A stretch of DNA of 64,000 nt, from the NCBI GenBank assembly GCA_021018815.1, contig JAITYX010000006.1, positions 1,701,001 to 1,765,000 of the forward strand, in the 5' to 3' direction. This stretch comes from Talinum fruticosum. Taxonomy: Eukaryota; Streptophyta; Magnoliopsida; Caryophyllales; Talinaceae. The first letter of the stretch is position 1, and every line of letters starts with the position of its first letter. Both the position numbers and the translations under genes were made by a program. Shown in pieces: positions 35,035-46,362 of this stretch. The notes under the pieces are model-generated. The model was not told the origin of the DNA. It was given only the letters and a program-made list of their open reading frames with translations, and did no database searches.

Positions 35035-36300
35035 CCCTCTTGGGGAAGAAAACCACGGATAGTGCTAATCTAAGCACAAGTCGAATCCAATAATTGAATC
35101 CTCAATTAGAAAGGATCGACTCTAACCGAATTGCTCCCTTAGACAATTTCTTTACAAGTTTTCCTAAACCCAAAAGTTCCCTTATCCGATCTATTACTTC
35201 CTATCCGAGTTAACCCTTACAGTCGGGGACAACCGAGTTGAGTTAGCCCTTATAGCTCGGTCAATGGACTTAGAAAGAAAGTAGAAAGAATATGAGTGAT
35301 TACAAGACTTTCTTTACAACTCGGAAAATAAATGATTACAGATTAGGAGTTGTAAGCTGATGATTGCATAAAAATGCACTAAATAGCTATTAAGCAATGT
35401 GTTCAGCAATCTGCAGGTCTTGTGGAGTGGATTCTATTTATAAGCACCAAGGCAGAGTGATCGTTGAGACTTGTTCGAACCGGTGAGCTTCAATAGCCAT
35501 TGTAACGGCTAATCCGAGTCACTCGAAAAAGATCCGTTGTAATGTGAATGTTGTGTAGCGATCCTTGGATCAAAAGATAATCCAACCCTCTGGTGGCTAT
35601 TGAAATCTGGGGTGAAAAAACTATTATACTCAAATTTGAAATTTTCCAGCTTTGGAAACAAAAACCCCGACACCGTATCTCGAGCCATGTCCAAAAATGG
35701 GTAATCTCTGTTTGTTGGTTTTTAACGACTAGAAACGGGTAGCTTTTGTATTTTAAAAGTAGATTAGGCTTGTTTAATCAACCTACAAAAGAAAATCAAA
35801 GTGGTACTCAAAGTATAAAAATACATTGGTCCAAGATTAGGCAAAGATAATAATTAAATCGAGTAATTAAGCACTTAATTATCTTCAACCTTAAAGAATG
35901 GAATTTTCTAAGTTTAATATCTATTAGGTTTAAATTTCATCTTGAGTCAATCCTTAAGATGATGAAGTTAGAAAAAATAAAATATCAGAATAAATAAACT
36001 TGATCAAGTAAATAATTCTTAGTAAATAACCCGACTTAGAAATTAGAATTAACGCAATAATTCATTTTCTCTTGAAACACAAAGTCGGTGCTCGGACTAA
36101 AAGTGTTAGAGAAATTATTTTCTCATGCAAATGTTCTGAGTTGTATCCGAGTGGGTCGAAACACGGTTAAGAATGTTATGCTAAAAGATTGGTTTCGAGT
36201 GGGTCGAGTAGGATGAAAACTTAGATATGAGTTTCTATAAATCTCGTAATGACTTAGAATCAAAACTTAACAGAGATGGAGAGTTATACTTGAATTTTCA

Positions 36301-36336
36301 TCGGGGTCAAAAATAACTCCGAGTTAATTAGGTACT
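36301..36336. repeat. Continuation of the 6032-6373 tandem repeat
   Basis: CGGGGTCAAAAATAACTCCG followed by AGTTAATTAGG, one unit of the array interrupted by the outer element. Confidence 0.8.
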
Positions 36337-36384
36337 AGGAACCGCGGTCGGCCCGGAGGCCTACCGAGCTTCCCACCGTGTGTA

Positions 36385-36988
36385 AGGTAGACCTAGCAAA
36401 ACCGACCCAAACCGAACGGGTCAACCCGAACTACCCGAAACCCAAACCGAACCGACATCCGAAACAGTTGAACCGATTTTGACCCGAAAACATAAATGAA
36501 CCGACCCGAACTGAACCGACCCAAATAACCCGAACCGAAACCGACCCGAATGCAAAATGACTCGAACCGAAACCGAACCGAACCCAAAATGACCCGAACC
36601 GAATCGGATCCGAATCAATTTAACCCAATAAAAGTGACCTAACCCACTCTTTTTTTTGTTGGGTCTCTTAGGATGGACTTTTGTGCCTATAGTGGTACAA
36701 TTTTGAATCGATTTTGACCCAAAAAGTGACCCGATTACGACTAGGTCCGAAATTAACCCAAATTGAACCCGAATGAAATTGACCCGAAGTTGAACCGAAC
36801 CGAAGTTGACCCGAACCGAAACCGAACGAACCCGAACGAGATCAACCCAAAGTTTACCCGAACCGAAGTTGACCCGAACCCGAAACCGAACCGGACCCGA
36901 ACAAGATCGACCCGAAGTTAACCCGAACCGAACTAACCCGAACCGAACCCGAACCGAATGACCCGATTGCCGGGTATAGTGTCGAGTA
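36385..36988. repeat. ACCGAACCCG-type array, copy A (inverted relative to 59190-59790)
   Basis: Irregular ACCGAA/CCCGAA/GACCCG repeats surround a unique core (about 36650-36750: GGATGGACTTTTGTGCCTAT, GTGGTACAATTTTGAA). The same core occurs in reverse complement at 59395-59480, and both outer ends also match. Its right end abuts solo LTR5. Confidence 0.8.
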
Positions 36989-38462
36989 TGAAGGTTTGCT
37001 CTTGGAGAGTCTTGGTCATCCTAGGGGGTGAATAGGGTGGTGAGGAAATTTTAACAAAATGGAAGGGTTAAAGTTTAAATTGAATAATCAAGACAATCCG
37101 AGTCTAGATTGGACTCGGAAAAGTATGAACTCGCATTTACGTGGAAACCCTCCTCGGGGCGTAAAACCACGGCCGTGCTAATCCAAACACCAAGTCGAAT
37201 CCACTATTTTGAATCCACAAAACACAATGAGATCGAGTCAACCAGAATTGCTCCCTTAAGCAATTCCTTACGAATTTTCCTAGACTCGAAGTTCCCTTAT
37301 GTAATCTAGTACTTCTTAACCGAGGTAACCTTTACAGCTAGGGACAATCGAGCTGAGTTAACCCTTACCACTCAGTCAAGGGGCCTTACTCAGATAGTAA
37401 GAAAGAGTATGTGATTGATTATAAGACTTTACAACTCGGATAAGTGTTAAGTACGGACTAGGAGTTGTAAAAGAAGATTGAATGAGTATTATACAAAGAG
37501 ATATAATTTTAGCAATGTGTTCAGCAATCTTTAAGTCTTGAAAGTTGGCTTCTATTTATAGATGGCCAAGCAGATTAGCCGTTGTGACTATCTTCCGAAT
37601 ATAAGTCCTTTGTGACCGTTGTAACGGTTCTTCTAAGTCACTCGAAAAGATCCGTTGAGATGTGAACATTGTGCAATGGCTCTTGACTCCTTAGGATGTC
37701 CTAATCCACTGGTGATGTCCGAAAAGTAGGGTGGAAAGCACCGTTGAGCTTAGTATTGAAGATTTCCAGCTTTGGAAACAGACAACCCCGACACGGCGTC
37801 CGGGCCTTGTTCGAAGTAGAAAAGCCTTGTCTAGCGATGATTGACAGCTTGAAGCCGGTTACTTTTGTAATTCAAAAATAGGATAACCTTGTTTAAATAA
37901 TCTACAAAAGTAAACAAATTTTGGTTCTTAAAGTATAAAATATTTTGGTCCAAGATTAGGCACGAGATAATAATTTAATTAAGATAATTAAATGCATAAT
38001 TATCTAAGACCTAGAAGAGTGGAATTTTCCGAGTCTAATATTCATTATACTCAAATTCCATCTCGAGTCGAGTCTTAGAGAAGATCAAGTTATAAAGAGA
38101 ATATCGGAGTATGAGTACTTGATCTAGACAAATATGTTTCAAACAAACACGCCGACTTAGAAAGTTGAATTATCGTTCTAATTCACTTTAACTTAGAATA
38201 TGAAGTCGAACACAAATTAAAGGTGTTAGAGAGAATGTCCGAATATGCGATAAGTCCGAGTAGTGTCCGAGTGACTCATAAGCATTAGTGTGAGTTGATG
38301 AACAAGAATGTGATTTTTGAGTCGATCGGAATCGAATGAAAACATATGCAATAGTTTCTATAATGCTCGAATGACTTGTAATCAAAACATAGGAGATATG
38401 AGGTTTGTACCGAAGTACTTGATAGTACTCGTAATGATATAAATTTAGAGTCTAAGTCTTCA
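36989..38462 (-). repeat. Solo copia LTR (LTR5)
   Basis: It starts TGAAGGTTTGCTCTTGG and ends AAGTCTTCA, 1474 bp, with no PBS on the left and no PPT on the right. Flanks GAGTA and AGGTA are only partly alike. It shares the subfamily of LTR3 (GAGGAAATTTTAACAAAAT). TATA 37560-37551 (minus). Confidence 0.85.
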
Positions 38463-38934
38463 AGGTATCTCTCTTTTAACTTTTTTAAGGATTGATTTTA
38501 AAGATGGTTTTACAAAGTCGTTTTGAGAATGTGGGGATGAACCTTTTATTAAGATTTTCCGAGTTTTATTAAATCTAATTAGTTAAAGTTTGAATGGAGA
38601 TTTTATTAATTATTTTATTTAGAAATTATTTTTAGAATTCCTGGGATCTTATTTTCTAATTAAGGAATAAATAACATTAGGGATTTGGTTTTGCCGTGAG
38701 GCTTTAGGGCTAGATTGGTGTAAAAAGACCAATCTGGATCGAAGCCTCACTAGTCGACCCCATGGCGTAGGCAGTGGCCCGCAACTAGTGGTGGCCGGCA
38801 TCGGCCAGAGGTCGAGGCTGGTTCCAGCCTCGCCTCTACCCAGTGGGCAGATCTAAAACCTAAAGTTACTGTTCCTACAGCTTAGAAAACACCAAGATGC
38901 AAATTTGTGTAGAATAAAGCAAAAATAAAGGAGT
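38463..38934. other. Intergenic with a strong hairpin
   Basis: AT-rich sequence without genes. A stem is formed by GAGGCTT...AAGCCTC and AGATTGGT...ACCAATCT (38698-38749). A GGCCGG-rich patch (38790-38850) resembles patches at 42865, 46050 and 59030. Confidence 0.5.
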
Positions 38935-40417
38935 CGCCAATCAATTTTTATGAAAGAAAAACTAACAAAAAACAAAACTTGCGCTTCCAATCTTAGTATG
39001 AGAAAACTAAGACTAAAACAGAGCTAAAATGACTCCATCGGCCTTTGAACCGAGAATCGGATTCGGGTGCAAGGGTACGAAACATAGGGAAAACCCTTCC
39101 ATTCTCGCCCTCCGAAGATGGCCATTACTAATTCAAGTAGTGTATCAAAATAATGCAAGAAAACAAACATACAACGACATGCTAAATGAAATTAAAGCAA
39201 CCAAAACATAACAAGGAAAACAATAAAGAAAAGCGATAAGGAAAGCAATAAAGAAAGTGATAAAGGAAAGCGAGAAATAGAAAAATTACATCGGTCGGGG
39301 AGAAATTTAAAGCAATTACATCTCTTAAACCACAATACGAGAAAACAATAAAAACATACATAAATAAAACCATTTGAATGCTGAAAAATTGCCCTCAGAG
39401 TTATCCCACCTTACTAATCTGGATCTCTACACTGGATTTCTCGATGCAACGGCGACAATAAAAAAAAAAAGGGATTGTTTTGTGAATTGTGTATAGGGTG
39501 TAGGAATGATAAGTTGAATGAGTGCCTAGAGATCAGAATAACTATTATTCTTTAGCTCTTTGCTTGGATTCAACGGTAGCTTAGTAAAAGATAAGTATCT
39601 TTATAGAAATTTCAGCAGAGTAACATTTAAATAGGAGTGCTCAGGTTAGCTTTCACCAACGTAATGTTAAGGCAGAAGCCAGTATGGGAATGAGAGCCAT
39701 ACGTCTCTATTTATAGGAGAGGACCTAGGTCACAAATGACGTAGGGTTTTCCTCCATCCATTCATCTAACAGTTGAAATAAAACCGGCCCAAATCCTAAG
39801 AGATAGAACTGGATCGAAAAGGATAAACCCGGATAGAACCTGGATAAAAAAGGGGTATGAAGGCGCCGGCAACTCGGACGCCCTAGGGTTTCGTGCCTTA
39901 GTTGTGTCTCCAAGGACTCTCCAAGCCAAAAGCAGCGTTCCACTTAATGCTTCTAGAAGGCAGGCGCTAGCCACCACGTCATTCCGAGGGGGAAATCTTC
40001 TAGTCTCATGTGGACTGTCTTGTGAAGGTTAAATGCAACACTTTGATGCTCCCGATTATGAAATGCAACGCTTAACACCGTCTTCGTGTCTTCAACTCCT
40101 TGTACTTTGGATGAAAGTAGAATGTAGTACTCTAGACTTGGAATTTCTAGGTACACAACTCGGACTCCACAATCTCTAAAGGCTCGGCCCGCCTCTTGGA
40201 CGGTTTGAAAGAAAAGAGGATTTGTGGACCGACCCAAGGCAAAAAGGCTATTTGTTTGGTGTCGTGGGTTCTTTGTTGTTTATCGGCTTATGTTGCACTA
40301 ATCGATCATAGTCCGAGATCCACATCCACAAACAGGACTCGAGATTATCATCATCGGGCCAACAAAACAAAACGTGGAAATAAAGAGATAAGAGATGAAA
40401 CTTTTTAGGTGTCTACA
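38935..40417 (-). repeat. Candidate Tat-type LTR (W)
   Basis: The minus strand starts TGTAGACACC at 40417. A 160 bp block is shared with 5376-5215. A TATA box (CTATAAATAGAG) lies near 39712, and TTGGCGACTCC (38941-38931), which resembles a Tat/Ogre-type PBS, comes at the far end. The LTR 3' boundary is not exact and no coding domain is attached. Confidence 0.5.
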
Positions 40418-40423
40418 ACGAAG

Positions 40424-42461
40424 TCACCGCCCAATACCAAGCATTTTAGGATTCTATTTCCTCTGTTCCCTTCTCCTCATGCAGCTTCTCGTTTAAATAC
40501 CGGTCGCTTCTCTTTCCCTAAAAGAGTTTAAAACATAAAACATAAAATGAGCGGTTGGCTCAATATGTTACCCTTGCATTGTAAAATAATTTCAAAGAGC
40601 CAGTGAGCACGCGCGCGATTTTAAATTCATTGAAAACTCAAATATTTTAGCAAAATGCACAGTTTGTGTTTCCTGTAAACTTCTTAATTTCGTTTTCAAC
40701 TTCCTAAATGTTTTAGTTTCTGACCGTCACTAGGACCCCAATTTACATGCATTTGCAGCCATGGCTTCGATTAAACGATTCGGTTAAAGTTCCCATTTAT
40801 CGGGAAGGCCCAATACGTGGGCTCGATTAAACAATTCGGTTGAAGTTCCTAATTATCGGGAAGGGCCCAATACGATTAATTCTACTAGCAGACATTTATG
40901 AATGATTAACGATTAACGATTACTTGGGTCCTAAAGAATTGTAGGCCGAAATAAAAACAAACACAGTAACATTTTACAAAACAATTAAAATTTAACTATC
41001 TTGGAAGGGGTACAAGCAATAACGTACCTTGGCCAATCGTTTGCTCTTAATTTCTATTTTCTTTGCTTCTCTGAATAGTCGTTCCTATTGAATTTCTGTT
41101 TTCAAACAGAAATTTAATATTTGCATTAATAAACTTATTAGCCTTTTTTGTACTTATGTACTTTACATTTTGACCAATTCAATTGTCTAAACAACTAACG
41201 AGTTTAAACTCTAATTTCCTTCTTAAATCAATTCTCTCCAAAACTCTTACACTTTTAATTATATATACCTCCTAACCACCGACTCATTTATCATCTTCCA
41301 AATTACAAATTTCAACTTCACAAAACCACTTCCAATTTCAATAAAACCTCCGGATAAGTTTTCATCCATTTTTTTTTTCAAATATTAATTCACTTCCCTA
41401 GCACAGATCCTATAACTTAAACAATTTTCACACACCTAATCAATCCATTCATGCTCATATAGAAAATCTAACAAGCATATTCACAATTATAAATATCCCA
41501 AATTTATCTCCAATACCAATTTAGCACATAACAAACCCAAAAATCCAATTTCACATATATCCCCATATTTCACTACTTCCAAAGTTCATCCAATTCCACC
41601 AAAACCAAACAATTCATTCATAATCATATAAAAATCAAACAAGCACATTTATAATTATAAAGAAACCCCCAATTAATTTCCAATTCCATATGAACACATA
41701 ATAATCCCTAAATCCAATTTTATTTTCTCACACAATTCCTTCAATTCCACCGTAACCAATTCACAATTCACATATACTTGCCTAATTATTCAATAGCAAC
41801 ATAAATTCGTGATTAAATTTGCTTAGAAATTAAAGATTGGAAATATACCTCAAATTGGGTTAGAGGTGAAATTGGATGGTGGTGGCGTAGTGGAGACCCG
41901 GCGGCTCGGACAGGCGGCGTGCTATGTCGGTTAGCGGCGTCGAGCACTCGCGAAGCTAGGGGATGGCGACAGCAGCCGGCCCGACAAGAATTGGGTCAGA
42001 TGGGGCCGGCAAAGCCTGGCCGGTGGTGGCAGCAAATGGCGGCAAGTGACGAGGATGGGAAGGAGGAGAAGTGAGGGAGATGGAAGATGAAGTTTGTAAG
42101 CTTGTTTTGTAATCCTCCTTCACCGATATATCTCGCACGAGACTTCTAGCAACTTCCCCTTTTCTTTTTCTTTTTTTTTTTTTGTCTAAAAGTTCCTTAA
42201 TATCTTCATCTCTTTTTCTTTTTCCTTTTTTTATTTACTTATTATTTAATTACAAATAAACTGTGTTTCAAACACAATTTTACATTATTCGAACTGTGAA
42301 TTTGTACAATTTATCCATTATTATTTGCGATTATTAAATTTCTTCGCACATTTTATTTCGGTTTCGTATTCTCGCACGACTCACTCGCTTCTTAAACAAT
42401 ATTAATACGATAAAATACAAATTTAAAATAATTAATTACGATTAAGTTTCTGGGTGTTACA
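40424..42461 (-). repeat. Candidate gypsy-type solo LTR (Z), related in layout to X1
   Basis: The minus strand starts TGTAACACCCAGAAAC at 42461. An AT-rich U3 and a GC-rich, CT-rich leader-like block (42140-41870) follow, then AT-rich sequence. It ends near GGTATTGGGCGGTGAC (about 40424), matching the X1 end GGTGATTTGGGCGTTAC. No coding domain. Target duplication not found. Confidence 0.5.
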
Positions 42462-43122
42462 TAGCCAAACCCGAACTCCAAAGCGGGGCTTGAACTTGAT
42501 CGCAGTGCATGGGTTCCGAAGTTTGGTAAAAGGATCCTAAGCTTGGCTTGATCGGAGCTTGAAGCTTGGCTTATTCTCGATGCTAAAACTTCGATCGCTT
42601 TTTTTTTATCCGAAGCTTGGCTAAATAATCTACCATGCTAGCACAAATTTTAGTGCATAATTGAATTGACAAAAATTCGATATTTTACCTATGTAATTTA
42701 GTCGAAAACAGTAATGATAAAATTATTCTGAAAAATCCGATAAGCGAGCTCGAAGTTCCCACTTGCATGCACAAGAGACAGAGCACATGCTTCGAGTAGA
42801 CATGGTTGCATGGACTAGGGAGGTAGGCTAGGTTACAAAAGTTGTCGTCGATTGGACTTCATGGCGCCTCGTGGCTGGCGTCGGCCAGCCTTTAGTAGGC
42901 GTGGCCCCTGGTGTGTCCGGCCGGATTCCCTTGGTTACCCACTACTTGCTTGACCCTTTTTATGTGCTTGAATGCCTTGACCGAATTTGCTTATAAAAGG
43001 GGTGTATGGTGTGTTTCATTTTGCACACCAACTCTTCTTCTTACTCTTGTTATCCTCTTGTGTTTCCTTACTTTGCTCCTCCTTGAAAACTAGTTGGTTC
43101 TCAAGAATTCCTTGTCTTCAAA
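42462..43122 (+). promoter_or_regulatory. Upstream region of the PMD pseudogene, with TATA box
   Basis: No gene in 42462-42850. TATAAAAG at 42992-42999 is followed by a CT-rich leader (43025-43110) and the ATG at 43123, a normal plant promoter layout. Confidence 0.5.
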
Positions 43123-45690
43123 ATGCCTAGAAGAAAAGCACATCTTGTAGGAAGAACTAAAGCAGAGGGTCTTACTCAAGACTCTTTCCTTGAGTGTGAA
43201 TGGCGTCATCAAAGTGAATGGAACCCTAGCGATCTTCCGGTTGAAGCCGAAAACCATGTTTCTTCACTTGCTATTTCTTCTTTGGTAAGCTAATTGGCTT
43301 AAACCTCTTCATTTGCTTATTTAGAGTGACTCTTTAACCAAAATCTTGTTGGATTTTGTTTTGTAGAAAGGCCCGATGCATAGTAGTGGAGCCATCCCTA
43401 AATTTATGGAGAGATGCGAGAGGATGCATTTTCCTCTTGAGAATATCGTGCATAATGCCGAGCTTGGTCCTTGCTTCATTGCTTTGTATCACCTTACCGA
43501 CAGGAGGGAGAGAGATCCCATTAGAGTCGTTAGTGAGCGCTTTTGGGACACCACTAACAATTTCCATCTTCCCTTCAGTGAGATGACAATAACTCCTTAT
43601 GATTTTGCTGTTTTATCCGATTTGGGCTTTTAGGGGAACCTTTAGCCTATGACCAGAATTTGTATATGAATCGTGACTACCTCCGCACCTTTTCGGTCCC
43701 GTAGTACATAGATTTCCACATAGTATCTTCTAGACTTTAAGTATACCATTCTTTTTAGACTTTTGAGGATGTTGTTTTCTTGCCTCAACATTCTCTTCAA
43801 GAACAAATTAGGATCGTGCTTGCTCTTCTCTTGAGTACGATCCTCTTTTCCGACCAGTGCCGCTAAGATTCATGTTCACTATTTAGTGAACTTAGTATAC
43901 CTCGATAAAATAAAGGAGCTCACCTGGGGTCCTCCCACATACACTTGCCTCATTAGGGGCCTCCATGCCGGTGTGCGGCACACAAAACCAGAGCCGGACT
44001 CCACCAACTATCTTCCTTTGAATGGCTTATGGAAGATCATTGAGGTATGCTCAAGTTCTCTTTTCTTCCATATTTATTTTTCATCTTATGTGGATAAAAA
44101 GCTTTACTTGACTTGTCAAAATGTAGCCATGGTTGTATGAATATTTTCCACACCCCTATCCCAGTTCAACAAATCATCCTGTGTTTCTAGGTGGCTGCAT
44201 CATGGGCTAGAAACTATCTTGAACGCCCCAAGATATATGGAATAGACTTCTTGAGATCAACCCTCAACCGTGTAAACTCGGTATGTTGCTTCTATTTTCA
44301 AAACTTGCTACAAAATATGCTTAAAAGTGCTTTTTACCAAATATTTAGCATTCGGTCCCGCTCACGGCCTATATCACTTGCTCGTGAAGTCGTCGGTATA
44401 CTCCAGCCCTCTATATTCACTGCTTTCGTCCGTTTTCTTGTTGCCTTTCATTCTTGCTAGCTGATTTCTTGATAATTCTTGCATGTAGGAAACCTTCCAC
44501 CCTTGGGCCTTGCTTCAACTTCCTCAAAGTGTCCTTGTTACTCGGGAATTGAGGGAAATGAGGATCCTATTTAAAGGTCCTTTTGGGTTTTGTTGGTATC
44601 TTGATGGGAGGGTCACTCCTCAAATTCGAGTCAACACATGGCCTCCATTTGTTCCGGTCGATCCACCTCCGACCATGTTCTATTTTCGTTCTCTCCCTCC
44701 AAATGAGCAAGCGAGCAGCCATGGTGGGGTATCCTTTCACCTCTCTTTCGAACTTGAACACCTCCTATGCCCATCATGCGTCTCGTATTATGACCCAGCT
44801 TGGTGAGTGTTCATGTTCTTCCTTGGAACTTGAATTTCTTGTGTGGAAATTTAATATTTCCCGTTTGTGGCAGCTCACTCCCACCGACATCGATATCCCA
44901 AGCCTGAACGTGGACGTTACTCTTCCCGGGGACCTCTTCGCTTTGTGAGAATTCCCGAAATCCCGGAAGAGGAATGTGTTAGGCATCTTTTTCCTAGGAA
45001 TTGGCGAGGGTAAGAGTTGTATGCTTTCTTCTTTTTAGTTGTACGCTAGAGATATCTCCTTTTGCTGATTCCATCAAATAAACTTTGTAGTACCACCTGG
45101 AGCAATCAAGAATCATGTTTATCGGTTTCAGTGGGCTCTCCGTGAAATCCAAAATTTCTTGAGTGAGCGATCTTTCTCTTTTGTCCAAGTAAATCCTTGA
45201 TTAGCGTAGTGCTAATTTCATTGAGCTTTTAGTGCTTTTAGCGTTTTGCTAATAACTTCTTTTTATCTTGTAGAGGTGTCGATCTAGAGCACCTCTTTCC
45301 AGCAATCTTCCCGGTGCACCCGAGATGCCATCTCAAGCTCCGAATAATAAATGCCTTCTAGTAGTAATGCTAGACAAGGCTAATTGCGTCGTTCTTCAAC
45401 GTGTGCTCATCATAGGAGTGCGTCCGAGGCAGGACCTAGGGTTTCGGGTCTAGTGCTTCGATGAAGACCTAGCCATTCCGAGGAGAGCTTGAATATGCTT
45501 CCCCTGCAGGCCTTTTATTGCATGGGAACTCACTTTACTTCCCTCGGTCTTCTTATAGTTAACCATCTCATGAGGCTTCTCAAGCTTGGGACCAAGGAGG
45601 TAGCTCATATCAAGGTAATGAGGGTGGCCGATTCTCTACATCCATCTTGGATGACTTTGGAAACTACATCTTTGATGGCGACTCGATGAT
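43123..45690 (+). pseudogene. Spliced plant mobile domain (PMD) gene remnant
   Basis: Exon 1 (43123-43284) encodes MPRRKAHLVGRT... and ends at GT. Exon 2 starts at 43367 after TTGTAG and carries the PMD signature ERFWDTTNNFHLPFSEMTIT. A frameshift at 43631 moves the frame to GEPLAYDQNLYMNRDYLR, and VYLDKIKELTWG lies before a donor at 44046. Later exon-like blocks are VAASWARNYLERPKIYG (44191-44280), ETFHPWALLQLPQSVL (44490-44735), a basic block (44874-45008), WALREIQNFLSERSF (45090-45188) and a Ser/Pro-rich end. Most have GT/AG borders. PMD proteins occur as MAIN/MAIL-type host genes and inside plant transposons, so either origin is possible. Stops and frameshifts indicate decay. The flanks are TE sequence, which favours a TE passenger or an old retroelement accessory ORF. 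Confidence 0.65.
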
Positions 45691-46210
45691 AACGCGTAGA
45701 GGATTCCATGCCGCTTCGCTCGCTTGCTGATTCTTGGATCCTTGTATGGTGTTCATTTATTAATGTATTATTTATGTTGAAGAATCTTATGCAGTGAGAT
45801 GAAATGCATGACTCGATTCTCAAAATGCACTCTTTTATTTAATATGATGCTTAAAACTTAGAAAAAGTACAAAGAAAAAGAAAACAATGGCACTAGCCCC
45901 CATTCCCCGAAAAGAAAATAATAATAAAACAATGGGAAATCTCAAGTGCATGGTCGAAAAGAATAACAAGGTATGCCACGGGCCGTAACAAAGAAATAAA
46001 ATGACCAAGGACCGCCTGACCACGAGAAAACCACAAAACGGTCTAGGCCTAAGCCATGGCCGGCACCGGCCATGTGTGAGTCCTGCAGGGACCGTAATGC
46101 CTCATTGTACTAATTGCAATGGGACTAGGATAACTCCTAAAAACACCTATACATATGATGAACATGCAGCCCAAAATAAAAACCAACATCAAAGCCTTCA
46201 ATCAACCGCA
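45691..46210. other. Intergenic between PMD remnant and Tat antisense ORF
   Basis: No supported gene. A GGCCGG-rich patch (46045-46070) recalls the one after the antisense ORF at 59030. Confidence 0.4.
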
Positions 46211-46362
46211 CCATATCTCTTTCTTATCCTTAGAAATAGAACCATGAACTACATGACCGAGTTAACCCGATGGATGCATGAGATGAGTAACATGGATAGG
46301 TCCGGGTTAACCAATTATGGGCTAACTATTCTATTAAGCATTCATTGGGTGAAAATCTATGG
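46211..46362 (+). pseudogene. N-terminal part of Tat antisense ORF (DUF7745-like), cut by element D
   Basis: An open frame with MNYMTELTRWMHEMSNMD and ILLSIHWVKIYG runs into the D insertion at 46362. The other half begins at 57209. Linkage rests on the insertion geometry and on the domain found beyond D. Confidence 0.45.

Larger units (their letters stand above)
6374..36300 (-). mobile_element. Outer copia element with nested insertions
   Basis: Its LTRs are 6374-13522 (3') and 27767-36300 (5'). They belong to one subfamily, sharing a run with AAAAATGTCAAA and a TTGGACTCGTAAAG block not seen in the LTR between them. Flanks on both sides are the same tandem repeat. The duplicated target is approximate (ACAGG left, TCGGG right, from a GACTCGGGG unit). 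Nested inside are X1 and X2 in the 3' LTR, CACTA in ORF3, copia element M at 18547, and the Athila derivative Y in the 5' LTR. The outer element's RT/RNaseH are deleted at about 16438. Confidence 0.8.
27767..36300 (-). repeat. 5' LTR of the outer copia element (LTR4), split by Athila derivative Y
   Basis: LTR parts are 27767-27935 and 35040-36300, about 1.43 kb together. It starts TGAAGGTTTGCTCTTGG and ends TGAATTTTCA. It matches LTR2 in sequence, including the 3' end block GAGTTTCTATAAA. TATA box 35442-35433 (minus). Beyond 36300 the tandem repeat of 6032-6373 resumes. Confidence 0.85.

Noticed and set aside
36393..36618. Arg/Gly/Phe-rich ORFs in the ACCGAA array and at 59489-59791
   Set aside because: Translation of simple repeats in an array also present in inverted orientation.
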